Origin: Symbiodinium natans
Taxonomy: Eukaryota; Sar; Dinophyceae; Suessiales; Symbiodiniaceae
Reading direction: 5' to 3'
Length of the DNA stretch: 64,000 nt
NCBI GenBank assembly: GCA_905221605.1
Contig: CAJNDS010002364.1
Coordinates: 402,999-466,998, forward strand
The translations under genes were made by a program, and so were the position numbers. The notes under the pieces are model-generated. The model was not told where the DNA came from, did not search any database, and saw only the letters and a program-made list of their open reading frames with translations. Positions 50,849 through 59,964 of the stretch are shown piece by piece. Every line of letters starts with the position of its first letter. Position 1 is the stretch's first letter.

Positions 50849-50955
50849 CTACTTGCTTAATAGCCCCAAAAAGATGCCATCAAGTGTTCCCCATATTTCC
50901 CTTATAAGGAAGAACATGTCGATGTTTTGGTGGGGGAACCTAAGCAATTAATAGT
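50849..50955. repeat. MITE-like family B, copy 5
   Basis: CTACTTGCTTAATAGCCCC and GGGGGAACCTAAGCAATTAATAG, inverted. Confidence 0.75.
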
Positions 50956-50984
50956 AAGACCCTCAAAATGACCCCCCGCAGAGA

Positions 50985-51767
50985 TTTCGTGTTGAGGTGT
51001 GGGGCGATGCACGAGGGCACTTGGATGTCCTCGAGGGAAGGCGTTGCCGGGGTCTTCTTCACATAGAGCTTCGTATTTCGTAGGGTTTATATAGGGCAGT
51101 GGGTTTAAGATTTAGGGTTTGGGGCTACTTGGAAATAATTTTATTCTTGGGTTACTATAACCCCTAAGGCACACCTAAAATTAACTTTTCCTAGGATGCC
51201 AAGTTCAGCATAGCGTTAGGGGTGTCGGGGTTCAGCGCCTGGTGTTTTTGTTGCCGCGTTTGGGGTTTGAGGCTTGGGGGTGTCGGGCTTTCACGTTACG
51301 ATTCGATGGCACAGAAACCAGCGTCGATTTGGGGGCCCAACGCCACTGGCGAACTAAATGCCCTCAACCCTAAGCCTCCCTCCTAAACCCTAAAAGCGCG
51401 GTACACCCTAAACCCCATCTAGCCCTGAGCCCTAAACGTGGAGGTGGCCACCACGCCACCTCCTTGACGATGGCAGCGAACAGGGCGCCCTGGCCCCTCA
51501 ACACGCACACACACACACACACACACACCTGGCATTAGGGTTTAGGGTTGAGGCCACACCTTTGGGTTTAGGGGCTACCACCTGCTCCGCTGAAATGTCG
51601 CTGCCCGTGGTGCCTGTCCACTTGGATAAACGTCGGCATCAAAATTCATGATTCCTTGAAGGTGCGCTGTCCCTGAAGTATCCGCCCGAGCTGGTCATAC
51701 GTGGAGATGGTGATGCGACGACCCCTCAGCTTGCCGTTGAGACCAGTCGGGATGCCGTGATTTGCTT
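50985..51767 (-). CDS. Three-exon gene segment, minus strand
   Basis: Exon a (51767 to about 51655) follows GAACTCAG: ANHGIPTGLNGKLRGRRITI then STYDQLGRILQGQRTFK, with a GA donor (TTCAAG|GAATCA). Exon b (51489-51460) follows GGGGCCAG: GALFAAIVKE, then GAG|GTGGCG. Exon c (51068 to about 50985) follows TACGAAG: LYVKKTPATPSLEDIQVPSC then IAPHLNTKSLR. All three are phase 0, so they join without a break. The (CA)n tract at 51503-51528 and CCCTAAA words lie in the introns. The plus strand is open opposite exon a (ALSLKYPPELVIRGDGDATT), which lowers confidence. Family not recognised. Confidence 0.48.
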
Positions 51768-51860
51768 CTGAGTTCGCGCGAGCTTCGGGTGCTGACAGCG
51801 CCCGTCATTTGGCTCTGTACTCGCTAGCTCGCTAGGGCCCCGAAACCCCCTCCTTCCACG

Positions 51861-51984
51861 ATGCCCAAGGCCGCGAGGTATGTCTTGAACCGTCTCTGTG
51901 TTCTCCGAGCAATCTGAGGCCCGAAGCTTTGCGCAGGGTGCTGCAAAACCAAACCCTTCGTGCTCAAGCCAGGGAACAAGGCAG
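51861..51984 (+). CDS. Candidate gene start, two exons
   Basis: ATG opens MPKAA and the sixth codon is split at GCGAG|GTATGT, a canonical donor. A 59-bp intron ends TTTGCGCAG, and exon 2 completes Arg and reads VLQNQTLRAQAREQG, ending GGCAG|GTGCTT. The phases fit. The next exon is uncertain: after CACACAG a frame reads VCCLLPPWKQLCL up to a GTGAGC donor, and after GAAACAG another reads LLGEHRSLLVNSKSDLQRAT to a stop at 52346. Confidence 0.48.
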
Positions 51985-52431
51985 GTGCTTTGCAGACCCT
52001 CATAAGACCCGCTTAAGTGAAAGGGATATTAAGACAAATCTAAGAATTAGACGTTAAGAGCAGGAGTTGTTTTGGGTAGATCGCATGATCAGGGCCTTTC
52101 GTTGGCACACAGGGTTTGTTGCCTTCTTCCCCCCTGGAAACAGCTTTGCTTGGTGAGCACCGTTCACTATTGGTCAACTCAAAATCTGACCTACAAAGAG
52201 CAACAGCGAAGCAAGTGGTCCAGCCCTGGCGCACAGCAAACCGAAGGCTCCCCCAATATATTCCTTTGACGCGCCAAACAAGCAACACCCAGCGGGGGGC
52301 TCCCCCCAGAGCAGAGAAGCAGCCCCGTGCGCGACGAGAGGCATGATTCTACCCCTGGGCGCTTTCATCTCCCAGCTTCGCAGGGGGCCATGAGGAAGCT
52401 GAAACCGCGAGAACCCTTGGTTGGTTAGAGT

Positions 52432-53031
52432 TTGGGGTTTAGGGGCGTCTGGGGGGGAGGGGGGGGGGGGCTCCGCACGCGCACGCGGGACTTCGAAGAA
52501 GCCACCCCCTCTGCTTTCGGACCTCTCTTCGACCTTTGCGAGGCTTCGGGCTTCCTTTTTTCATGCATGTTGAGAGCCACACAGGCTTCAAAGAAGTCAG
52601 GGGCATCGCACAAAGCTACACATGAACCTCGTCGAAAACGTATGCAGGCGCAAGGTTCAAGACTGGTCTTCGAGTGTTTAGGCATCTTATTTAAGGGTTC
52701 GTGGGTGGCTATAAGTAGGGCTCTGAGTACTTTAACAGTCATCACATCGGATATCTCATTCCGTACTCCATTTAAACCCGAGCACCCTACGAGTTGCCCG
52801 TTCCAAACAGGCCTTCAGCTGGCCAAGCACTTCACTTTGCAGAGCATCTCAAGAAGCGCAGCGCTCAGATTTGTGGGCGTGCAGCTGCATTTGGACTTAG
52901 GTTTAGGATTCAGGACTGGAAATTGCAGATGCCGACAGGTTCCGGAAAGAGTTCCAATTCACGAGGCCAACTCGAAGCCCCAAATCCTGACTCGACCTAA
53001 ACCAACTTATACTTTTACGCGCACGGTCTGA
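52432..53031 (+). CDS. Unrecognised 199-codon ORF
   Basis: One of the longest plus-strand frames not caused by a microsatellite. Segments: DFEEATPSAFGPLFDLCEAS, SRLVFECLGILFKGSWVAIS, LQLAKHFTLQSISRSAALRF. The first codons are read from GGGG-rich DNA. The other two forward frames are partly open too; one of them holds a P-loop-like word (see findings). It may be several exons rather than one gene. Confidence 0.35.
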   Translation: MGFRGVWGGGGGGLRTRTRDFEEATPSAFGPLFDLCEASGFLFSCMLRATQASKKSGASHKATHEPRRKRMQAQGSRLVFECLGILFKGSWVAISRALSTLTVITSDISFRTPFKPEHPTSCPFQTGLQLAKHFTLQSISRSAALRFVGVQLHLDLGLGFRTGNCRCRQVPERVPIHEANSKPQILTRPKPTYTFTRTV

Positions 53032-53169
53032 AGCTCTCTCTCTGCCAAGCCGGTGCCATTTGTCGGTTTGCATTGTTGGGGTGTGGAGTGTAGGGTTTGG
53101 GCGGTTTGGGTACTGTTGCGGCCGCAACTTGCCCAATCCCTCGCTCCGGTATGACTTCTGTCAGCAACA

Positions 53170-53269
53170 GCCGCACCTATAACAGCAAGCAACAGCAAGC
53201 AACAACAAGCAACAACAAGCAGCAACAACCAGCAACAACCAGCAACAACCAGCAACAACCAGCAACAGC

Positions 53270-53301
<32 letters not shown>

Positions 53302-53369
53302 CCACAACCACAACCACAACCACAACCACCACCACCACCACCACCACCACCACCACCACCACCACCACC

Positions 53370-53433
<64 letters not shown>

Positions 53434-53455
53434 GCAGCAGCAGCAGCAGCAGCAG
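53170..53455 (+). repeat. Compound (CAA)n/(CCA)n/(CGACCA)n/(GCA)n tract
   Basis: Blocks of AACAGCA, AACAACC, AAC, ACCACA, CCA, CGACCA and GCA follow one another. Each looks derived from the last by point change and expansion. The long ORFs on both strands here are read-through. Confidence 0.95.
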
Positions 53456-53564
53456 TGCTCCAACGTGGCGTAGATACACCACTCGGCTTCTTATACTGTG
53501 GAATCGGCCAAAGGCGCACACTAGGGTGCCCAACAGTCCCGACACCAATGACACGTGGCTTTCT

Positions 53565-53655
53565 CAGGATTGGCCCGCATCCTCCGCCTGCTGTTGCGGC
53601 GGCGTCTCGCCAGGAAGCGCTGGCTCTTCGCAAGGCCCCGTTGCTCGCAATGTAG
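53565..53655 (+). CDS. Candidate terminal exon
   Basis: After TTTCTCAG the frame reads IGPHPPPAVAAASRQEALAL then RKAPLLAM and TAG. Ala-rich. Another open frame overlaps. Family unknown. Confidence 0.3.
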
Positions 53656-53849
53656 ATCCCCAAATGGCAGAATTCCCGTAAGATCACGACCCCAAAAAAG
53701 TACCCCTAATTTCGGAAACCCCGACTTGCTTACAGACTGCAAGGCAGAGATTTCACCTAACAAGATACGATGCCTAAGATGAAATCGGGGATCGTTTCCA
53801 GCAGGTGTGTAGCTTGCAGAGTGCTTTACTTCGCCTAGCCGGGGAATAA

Positions 53850-54415
53850 ATGCATTCAGGATCCGGTGACGACATGTCGGACAAGATGAGAGTTGCTGGT
53901 CGGGATGCTACTTGGCGAACACCTGTGTACGCAGCTTACTTACCGTCTTTGCATTCAGCTTCAATCGCAAGGCACTACAAGAAACCCCGCAGATAGCGAA
54001 GAATCTTGGACGCCTTCATCACGCAGCTCGACTACAAGCACTAGTCTCTCCGATCTTTACTCCCAGGCATTCACCGCATACGAGAGGCATCGAATGATCG
54101 CTGTAAACGCCCTGTGCTGAGGCATGGGCAATGCGCGCAGTTGCACTGGTTTGATTCTGCAGACATCACAGAAGTCCATGGTCTCCACATGTTCCACGTC
54201 CAGCTGCTCCCAAGCCACCGTCATGGAGCAATCCGTTGCCTCGTGCGCTCGCAGCCCACGAAGCAGCCAGTCGTGCGCTCACACGGCCTTTCAAAGCCGT
54301 GGCAAGGCCAGACAGCGTCCGAAGACAAAAAAGTCAGCCAAGCGTGGATCTGGTGACATTGAATGCTGTCATGGACGTCGCCTTGAGCAAAGTGAAGTTG
54401 TAACGCATTAAGGCC
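53850..54415 (+). CDS. Exon-rich region, frames unresolved
   Basis: Several protein-like plus-strand frames overlap: SGSGDDMSDKMRVAGRDATW (53858-54000), ALQETPQIAKNLGRLHHAAR, SLSDLYSQAFTAYERHRMIA (53893-54117), VHGLHMFHVQLLPSHRHGAI and KARQRPKTKKSAKRGSGD (54124-54408). There is no telomere-type repeat and little repeat DNA. It is probably part of a gene, or a decayed retroelement, but I cannot fix exon borders. Confidence 0.33.
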
Positions 54416-54650
54416 GTTAAGGTTGCTGGAGCTACCACCAGCAGAGCGGAGGAGCAAGAGAGTTCTGTAATTTCTAGACAACCCTTTATAGGTAACCCTG
54501 CAGAACCCTAAACCCTACATGACCCTAACCTACCGAACCTGAATGTTCTTCCAAACCCTGAACCCTAAACCCTACACCCTGAAACCCTGAACCCTAAACC
54601 TACATGTTCTAGGCCCCCGAATCCACCGCAGAGTCCAGGAGCGCCTGCAA

Positions 54651-55243
54651 TGGAGGAGGATCGCCTCCTGGGTGCTCAAGCCGCCGGAGTGCCTTGGATT
54701 GTTCAGGATTCAGGGTTTGGGTTTAAGGTTTAGGCGAGGGCTTCTAAGACTATTGCTCGCGATGGCAGTATTGTCTGGTTCTGCTTGGCTTGTGGAAAGT
54801 TGCTTTCATGGTGCATCCTAAACCCTAGATCTTGCAAGTAGAGAAGGTCGCGGCTTCCCCAAAGCGTGGCCGTTTCGATGAGAAGCTGAAGTTCCTGCCG
54901 GTGCTGGGCTTATACAGTTCACTGACTCCCGACGCGCACGCCCTACTAGTCATAACGACACTACCACCACTACGACCGCGACCATGACGACTACTACTAC
55001 CACCACCACTACTACTCCTACCAACTATTTGCATAAGAACCCCCAAAATCAAGTATTCTTCCATATAAGCGCAATGTAGGGAGTATTATCACATATGTTT
55101 GGGGGTTCTTAAGCAAATAGCCGGATAACAGCATTCCTCACTTGCAAGTGTCCACCAAGGTCGCCTACGTTGTCGTCGCAATGCTTTTGCTTGCTGGCAT
55201 TTACCTGCTGGGCCTCAGAGTGAACCAGCTCCGCAAGCATTGA
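54651..55243 (+). CDS. Candidate small tail-anchored membrane protein gene
   Basis: Possible exon 1 from an ATG (54651): MEEDRLLGAQAAGVPWIVQ, then TTCAG|GATTCAGGG (GA donor, telomere-like intron). Possible exon 2 at about 54840-54910: EKVAASPKRGRFDEKLKFLP. Last exon 55160-55243 after CACCAAG: VAYVVVAMLLLAGIYLLGLR then VNQLRKH and TGA, a clear hydrophobic helix with a short basic tail. A family-B MITE (55025-55120) lies in the last intron. Only the final exon is fairly convincing; linking the three is inference. Confidence 0.38.
55025..55120. repeat. MITE-like family B, best copy
   Basis: CTATTTGCATAAGAACCCCC and GGGGGTTCTTAAGCAAATAG are inverted over 20 bp with one mismatch. Length 96 bp. 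Confidence 0.85.
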
Positions 55244-55259
55244 CTAGTGTGATCACTAG

Positions 55260-55462
55260 GGCCCCCATATGGCCTCATCGATGAAAAGATGGACCCCTCT
55301 ACCTCCCCCCCTGGCTCCTTGCAAAATTGTGCCGCGAGGCACTATCACATCTCGCCGCTTTTGTCTCACACAGCCGGGCATCTTCAGGCCAGCCGTAAAG
55401 GTGTTGAAAAGCAGCCGTCACAAGAAAGGGCAACCGGCACGAATTCGTTTGATACGGGATAG
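55260..55462 (+). CDS. Candidate terminal exon, 66 codons
   Basis: Acceptor GATCACTAG; frame PPYGLIDEKMDPSTSPPGSL, QNCAARHYHISPLLSHTAGH, LQASRKGVEKQPSQERATGT, then NSFDTG and TAG. The ATG-started ORF in the neighbouring frame (55269-55550) is more basic and less protein-like. Family unknown. Confidence 0.48.
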
Positions 55463-55728
55463 CCCTGGCTGTCATCACAGAACATGCGAACAACAGCTTT
55501 CCTCATGTTTGCCTGTTACCCTTCAAAGAGGGCTTCTTAGAGGGTCCTGAAGTCCCAAGCTCCCAAGACTGAAGAGCCACTTGAAGCGAATCCCGTGAAA
55601 AGCCCGATTGAGGGATCCCCTCATTCCCATTAATGAACAAGGAAGGAAACGGCTGGCTTTCGAGTTCAAGGGTTACTTGGGTCCCCTTGGCTTCCCGTTT
55701 CACACACAAACGCCTCCCAAAGCTGCAG

Positions 55729-55779
55729 ATGCCCGACGCCGCTGCGGCCGGCGAGATCCGAGGCCAGCGCAACTGCTAA
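55729..55779 (+). CDS. Candidate short terminal exon
   Basis: Acceptor AAAGCTGCAG then MPDAAAAGEIRGQRNC and TAA. The overlapping frame (RKRLAFEFKGYLGPLGFPFH, 55640-55700) may be an exon as well. Confidence 0.28.
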   Translation: MPDAAAAGEIRGQRNC

Positions 55780-55868
55780 GGGTTTTTAGGGGTTAGGGTT
55801 TTTAGCGGTTAGGGTTTAGGGTTTTTAGGGGTTCGTGCCTTTTTGTGAGAGGGGGTGGGCTGCCTTAC

Positions 55869-56037
55869 AAGATCTCTCAGCTGCCAACGCATGCCTTTGA
55901 CGGCACTTTCATGGACTATCCAGGCCTGATCCAGCTCAGCGCCTTCGTCCCAATCACAGAGTCTTGGCTTGCAGTGCTGTATGTCACATCTCGGTAGCCT
56001 CGGTCCATCGGCATGCATTGTCTGCAGAAGATGCCAG
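55869..56037 (-). CDS. Candidate internal exon, minus strand, behind a family-C element
   Basis: On its strand the family-C element 56147-56039 ends AAACCCCCAG and the exon follows directly: WHLLQTMHADGPRLPRCDIQ, HCKPRLCDWDEGAELDQAWI, VHESAVKGMRWQLRDL, ending GATCTT|GTAAGG, a strong canonical donor. Phase 0 at the donor. An internal acceptor (TTCTGCAG) could shorten it. Family unknown. Confidence 0.52.
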
Positions 56038-56038
56038 C

Positions 56039-56147
56039 TGGGGGTTTCGGAAATGAGGGGTACCTTCTTGGGGTCCTTGTGAAAAGGGAATCCTCCGATT
56101 TGGGGGTCTATATCAGGGGTCCCGTGTTCTTCGTAAACTCCCATGTG
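56039..56147. repeat. Family C element, copy at 56.0 kb
   Basis: CTGGGGGTTTCGGAAATGAG ... TTCGTAAACTCCCATG; the ends are inverted GGGGGTTT/AAACTCCC. The same block layout (GGGGTACCTT, GGGTCC, GGGAATCC, GGGGTC) is seen at 56554-56655 in reverse. Confidence 0.75.
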
Positions 56148-56271
56148 ACAACCCTAAACCCTAAACCCTAAACCCCAACTCCCTAAGCCCATGTGCCATG
56201 TGTGACCAGGTGCTTCTGGTGATTTCTTACGCGCCTCGGCGGTCAGGCGATGTGCAGACACTTGGAGGTTC

Positions 56272-56440
56272 ATGGCATTCAACAACCCAAGGGTTTAGGG
56301 TTGAGGGTTGAGGGTACTTCATAACCCAATAATAGCTGTACTTACAACCCAATGGCAAGCACATTAGGGCACTTAAGGGGCTTATAGGTGGGTGCTAATA
56401 AGTACAGTACTTCTTGGGTTAGAAGTACCACGAGCCTCCA
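56272..56440. repeat. MITE-like family A with a telomere-like insert
   Basis: TTGGAGGTTCATGGCATTCA on the left, AGAAGTACCACGAGCCTCC on the right. At 56292-56316 it holds GGGTTTAGGGTTGAGGGTTG, absent from other copies. Confidence 0.8.
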
Positions 56441-56553
56441 CACAGTATCTGTCGGAGCCTAGCAAGCAACACTGAGCCAAGGTGCGTAGTATATTGACAC
56501 ACCCCGGCGAGATCCCTGACGATCCCAAATGGGAGCAGCTTGGCAAAAAAGGG

Positions 56554-56655
56554 GGTTTGCAACAATAAGGAAGCCCCAAAATAGACACCCCAACAGCAGG
56601 ATTCCCTGATAATCAGGACCCCAATAAGGTACCCCTAATTTCGGAAACCCCAATT
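56554..56655. repeat. Family C element
   Basis: Reverse orientation to the copy at 56039; ends TTTCGGAAACCCC. Confidence 0.75.
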
Positions 56656-56819
56656 TTTTTCCTGATTTTTTCGGCCGAAAGCCGCAGGATGAGAGTGCTA
56701 AAGCGTTGCGTTCCCATGTAGCCCCCCTGCTACAGAGAGAGGATGCTGCTCTCGAAAAGACACTCTAATGCTGCGGACAGCTACCCTCCATGGGCGTGTT
56801 GCTTCCTTCTTGTCCTCAG

Positions 56820-57097
56820 GTACATGCCCAGAGACAAGCCCGTGGCATTACCGCTGAGTTTGCAGGAGACCAAGAAATCAGGGGAGCGAAGGCGCGGTCA
56901 TACGACGGGGTTTAGGCTTTAGGGTTTAGGGCTTAGGGTTTAGGGTTTAGGGTTTAGGGTCGCTCAGTTCAGCCAAGCAGTTGTCTTGGCGCCAGAGGCT
57001 GCAACTCGTGGGCATTTGAACTTGGGTGAAAGTGGCAGGCACTGCAAATGGTGCGGCAAGTACAAGCCAGACAGATGTCACCATTGTCGAGTCTGCC
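56820..57097 (+). CDS. DHHC palmitoyltransferase, exons encoding the start of the Cys-rich domain
   Basis: Exon A (56820-56891) follows GTCCTCAG and reads YMPRDKPVALPLSLQETKKS then GER. Exon B (57039-57097) follows GTGGCAG and reads HCKWCGKYKPDRCHHCRVC. The split codon (AG + G) gives Arg, so the joined text is GERRHCKWC, the usual start of the zinc-binding CRD. The exon A donor is CGAAG|GCGCGG (GC). The 147-bp intron holds a TTTAGGG tract. Exon B ends CTGCC|GTCCTT (GT). All Cys/His zinc ligands expected here are present. DHHC enzymes transfer palmitate to protein cysteines at membranes. Exons for the first two membrane helices should lie upstream but were not found. Confidence 0.82.
56911..56960 (+). 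repeat. TTTAGGG tract inside a DHHC intron
   Basis: GTTTAGG, CTTTAGGG and four further TTTAGGG-like units within the 147-bp intron 56892-57038. Confidence 0.9.
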
Positions 57098-57814
57098 GTC
57101 CTTCAGCTGCATGGGCTTCTTGTCCATGTGTAACATGGAATTACCATTGCAACTTCCTTTTAGAGCCCCAACACCGGCTTGAGGAGAGCTGACAGGCCAA
57201 AGGGCGGGTGCGTGTGTGTATATATAATATATTTGGTCACCCCCTCTCCCCCCCCGGCCACAAGATCCACACTTGGAGGGGGCGACCACTACCTAGCCTA
57301 CCTTTAGAAGAACCATAAAAATACTCCAAGCCCAAAGTGCTGTAGATACCGACACGAACGAGCTTTGCAAACAAGTCTAGATATGGATCCATGGATTTTG
57401 TGGCTGCTGGTTCGTTCTGTTTCTCGAAGGCCGGATTCTGGACCGCCATCTTCTCGAGGTTATACATGTGTTTTGCCACACCTGCCAGTGTTGTCGTAAT
57501 CTGGTAATGCAAAAAACTCGAAACATACAAGCTTTTAAATCTTGCAAGCTAAAAAATAAGATATTGAGCGCGATAAGCTCCCAAACACATTCTATAAAAC
57601 AAGTCACCACGGTATTGTTTTTCTATTATATTTGTTTGAACCCTTGCAGGGTTTTGCAAGGTTTTGCTGCCATTTCCCGAGGAGGTACCAAAAAAATCAA
57701 AGTTCAAAGGTTGAGATGCTGCACGTACCAAAACAACCAAAAAAAAATCAATGTTTAAGAGACTATTTAGCATTGGGAGCTGTAGGTCTCATAATATTGT
57801 GTTTTTTGTTGTTT

Positions 57815-57865
57815 GGTGCCTCCTCGAGGTTTTGCAACGTTTTGCTGATTTCTCGAGGAGGCACC
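57815..57865. repeat. Perfect hairpin, 14-bp arms
   Basis: GGTGCCTCCTCGAG and CTCGAGGAGGCACC flank a 23-base loop. The pairing extends outward (TTTGTTGTTT/AAAAACAACAAA) with a small bulge. Related arms (CCTCGAGG, GAGGAGGTACC) recur at 57675, 57904, 58000-58065 and 58115, making a family of fold-back units. Confidence 0.85.
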
Positions 57866-58142
57866 AAAAACAACAAAAGTTCAAGGACTAAAATGTTTCA
57901 AAACCTCGAGGAGATACCAAGAAACAAAAAAAAACAAAACAAAGACTGTCAGCCCCCCAGCCCCCAACTCAAAATAGTTGTTTGTTTTTTGTTTTGGACC
58001 TCCTCGAGGCTTTGGGTTTGTTGTGTACCCTCTCAGGGTGTTGCAGCGGTTTCTCGAGGAGGTACCGAAAAGCATCTCAGAATCTTTGGTTTTATAGATC
58101 TTTTGGTGCCTTCTCGAGGTTTTGCAGTATCTTAAGCAATCA

Positions 58143-58490
58143 ACCCTAAAAACGACACCTTGGCCAACATTCCTCGAGCAATCACGCTCCAATAAGCAAG
58201 ACATGACATCAATCCTAGAACTATAGCTAAGGTTTCTCCAGCAATCATCCCCCAGAACATCCATCCTAAAAACAATACCTTAGCCAAGATATCTCAAGCA
58301 ATCATCCCCCGATAAGCAAAACCTGAACTCTGTACTAGACACTGTACCTGCACTAACATATCTTAAGTCATCACGCCCGAGTAAGCAAAGCAACACATCT
58401 ATCCGAAACGCAAAACCATAGCTAAGATATCTCAAGCAGTCATCCTCCGATAAGCAAAACCTGACTTCTAGCATGCATCGATACAACTTG
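58143..58490 (+). repeat. Degenerate tandem repeat, unit about 70 bp
   Basis: Five copies starting near 58143, 58213, 58264, 58337 and 58404. Shared words: CCTAAAAACAATACCTTAGC, ATCTCAAGCAATCATCC, GATAAGCAAAACCTGA. Confidence 0.85.
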
Positions 58491-59449
58491 TTTATATTTT
58501 GAATCCCAGGAAGTAGTGAAAGGACATTTGCTCACAGTATTCTTGCATCCCCGGGACGCAAGCCCTACAAACACAGGCATAACTCTATGGCATTTAGGGA
58601 TTTCTGATCGTATACGTAATGCCTAGACCTTAAGCCCTATAGAGTTAAGGGCTAAAGGTTACGGGTTTAGGCGTCAAAAAGAAACCAGCGGAAGCCAGGT
58701 AGGGGGGTGTTCAGAGGTCCTGGCTATGTTGGAAAACCCCTGGCCCCCGGCCGGCTCCCCCTTTCATAAGCAAACTTAATGCTCATAAGCAAGATGTTGC
58801 GTGACAAAAACTCTTTCCAAGCAAGATTGAGTACGCAGATTCCCAACTCACACATATTTTCAAGACTACAAGCACTCGGATGCGGATCTTGGAGGGGGGC
58901 GGGGGCGAGCATGTATTCATATTCATATATGCATTTATGCATGCAACCCCGTCCAAACTCTCCATTATTTGTAGCTGCTACATCCAGTAGCCCTCCCACC
59001 CGCACACTACTGCAATACCAAGTGTGGGTGGGTGGGGTGGGGTCTCGGATGTTGGGCTCTTGTTGCAGAAGACTGTTCAGGCCTAAGCATGATGCGGATG
59101 CGAACAGTGTTGTGGAATAGGGCTAGTCTTTAGTGTTTCAGGAAGCATTTTTTTAATGGTTAGGGAACTGGTTTAGCCTTACGCCAGCTCTTTATGAGAA
59201 TCTCTAATTCTGTAGTGTTGGGGGGACGCTCGATATTGTTTCAGAAAATTCTGGTTGCGGCCCAGGTTTGTGGTACTCGAGTTGATTAGGCGGTTTAGGC
59301 ACGAAGGTCTAGGGTCTGGCGTTGTTTAGAGCTAGACCAATAACGTTTGGGTTTCCGCGGGGCACCATAACGAACAAAGACGCATGCGTGCCTTTCTAAG
59401 TCAATAGGTCATTGCAATTGTTTGTTGATTGGCCCAAGCATTCTGCCAG

Positions 59450-59547
59450 GCACGTGCATCTTGAAGATGGACCACCATTGCCCGTGGATATACAATTGTG
59501 TGGGTTGCTTCAACTATAAGTTCTTCATCTTGCTGCTCTTTTATTCA
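59450..59547 (+). CDS. DHHC palmitoyltransferase, catalytic exon
   Basis: Follows TTCTGCCAG. One base plus GC completes Arg from exon B, then [20 protein letters not shown] and [12 protein letters not shown]. It contains the catalytic DHHC tetrad, the next zinc cysteines (NCVGC) and the start of the third membrane helix (FFILLLF). It ends TATTCA|GACCCT, a GA donor, phase 0; the next exon begins with Ala-Leu-Asp. The longer ORF from 59422 reads on into the intron. Confidence 0.9.
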
Positions 59548-59706
59548 GACCCTCGACTGCAAAAGCCCAGTGGTCCGTCACAGCAGCTGTGCAGTCCACG
59601 TACACCTGTCGTTCGCGCCTCGTCCAGAGGGAGTCGGATCGCAATATTCGTCAGAAGGAGCAGCGCACGGCATGTGCTGAGTTGCTCAATCGGCATGGAA
59701 ACCAAG

Positions 59707-59964
59707 GCACTAGACTGCCACCTTATTGCATGGTCGATGAGCGAATCGGTTCTTCGTTGTGTGAACATCGAGCAGACTCCTTTCAAGGAAATGCCGCCTG
59801 GTTACACTTGGCCTCTGATCGCAACACTGTTCTTTGGTTCATGTCCGCTTCATTGGAAGCAGCGATGTTTTGACTTAGTCAGAAACTGCGCAGATGGCCA
59901 CACCGGCCAAAAGTCTGCAGAACTCAGGTTTGTGATTTTGTTTGGCGAGTGCCTGGCGACTCTA
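59707..59964 (+). CDS. DHHC palmitoyltransferase, exons for helix 3-4 region
   Basis: Exon D (59707-59792) follows AACCAAG and reads [20 protein letters not shown] then IEQTPFKE and the first two bases of Met. Exon E (59928-59964) follows ACTCAG, completes Met and reads [12 protein letters not shown], a membrane helix, ending CTA|GTTCGG. The layout FYS-ALDCH..W.M.E...TPF..M-F.ILFGE matches algal DHHC proteins I know. The exon D donor would be AAAT|GCCGCC (GC). Confidence 0.75.

Larger units (their letters stand above)
57098..59449 (+). other. DHHC intron 2 (about 2.35 kb)
   Basis: GT...AG intron between the CRD exon and the DHHC exon. It holds the hairpin family at 57600-58140, the 70-bp tandem repeat at 58143-58490 and short ORFs that are not convincing. 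TTTAGGG-type arrays are absent here, unlike intron 1. Confidence 0.7.

Noticed and set aside
53007-53687. 226-, 194- and 125-codon low-complexity ORFs
   Set aside because: Produced by the compound CAA/CCA/CGACCA/GCA repeat; open on both strands.
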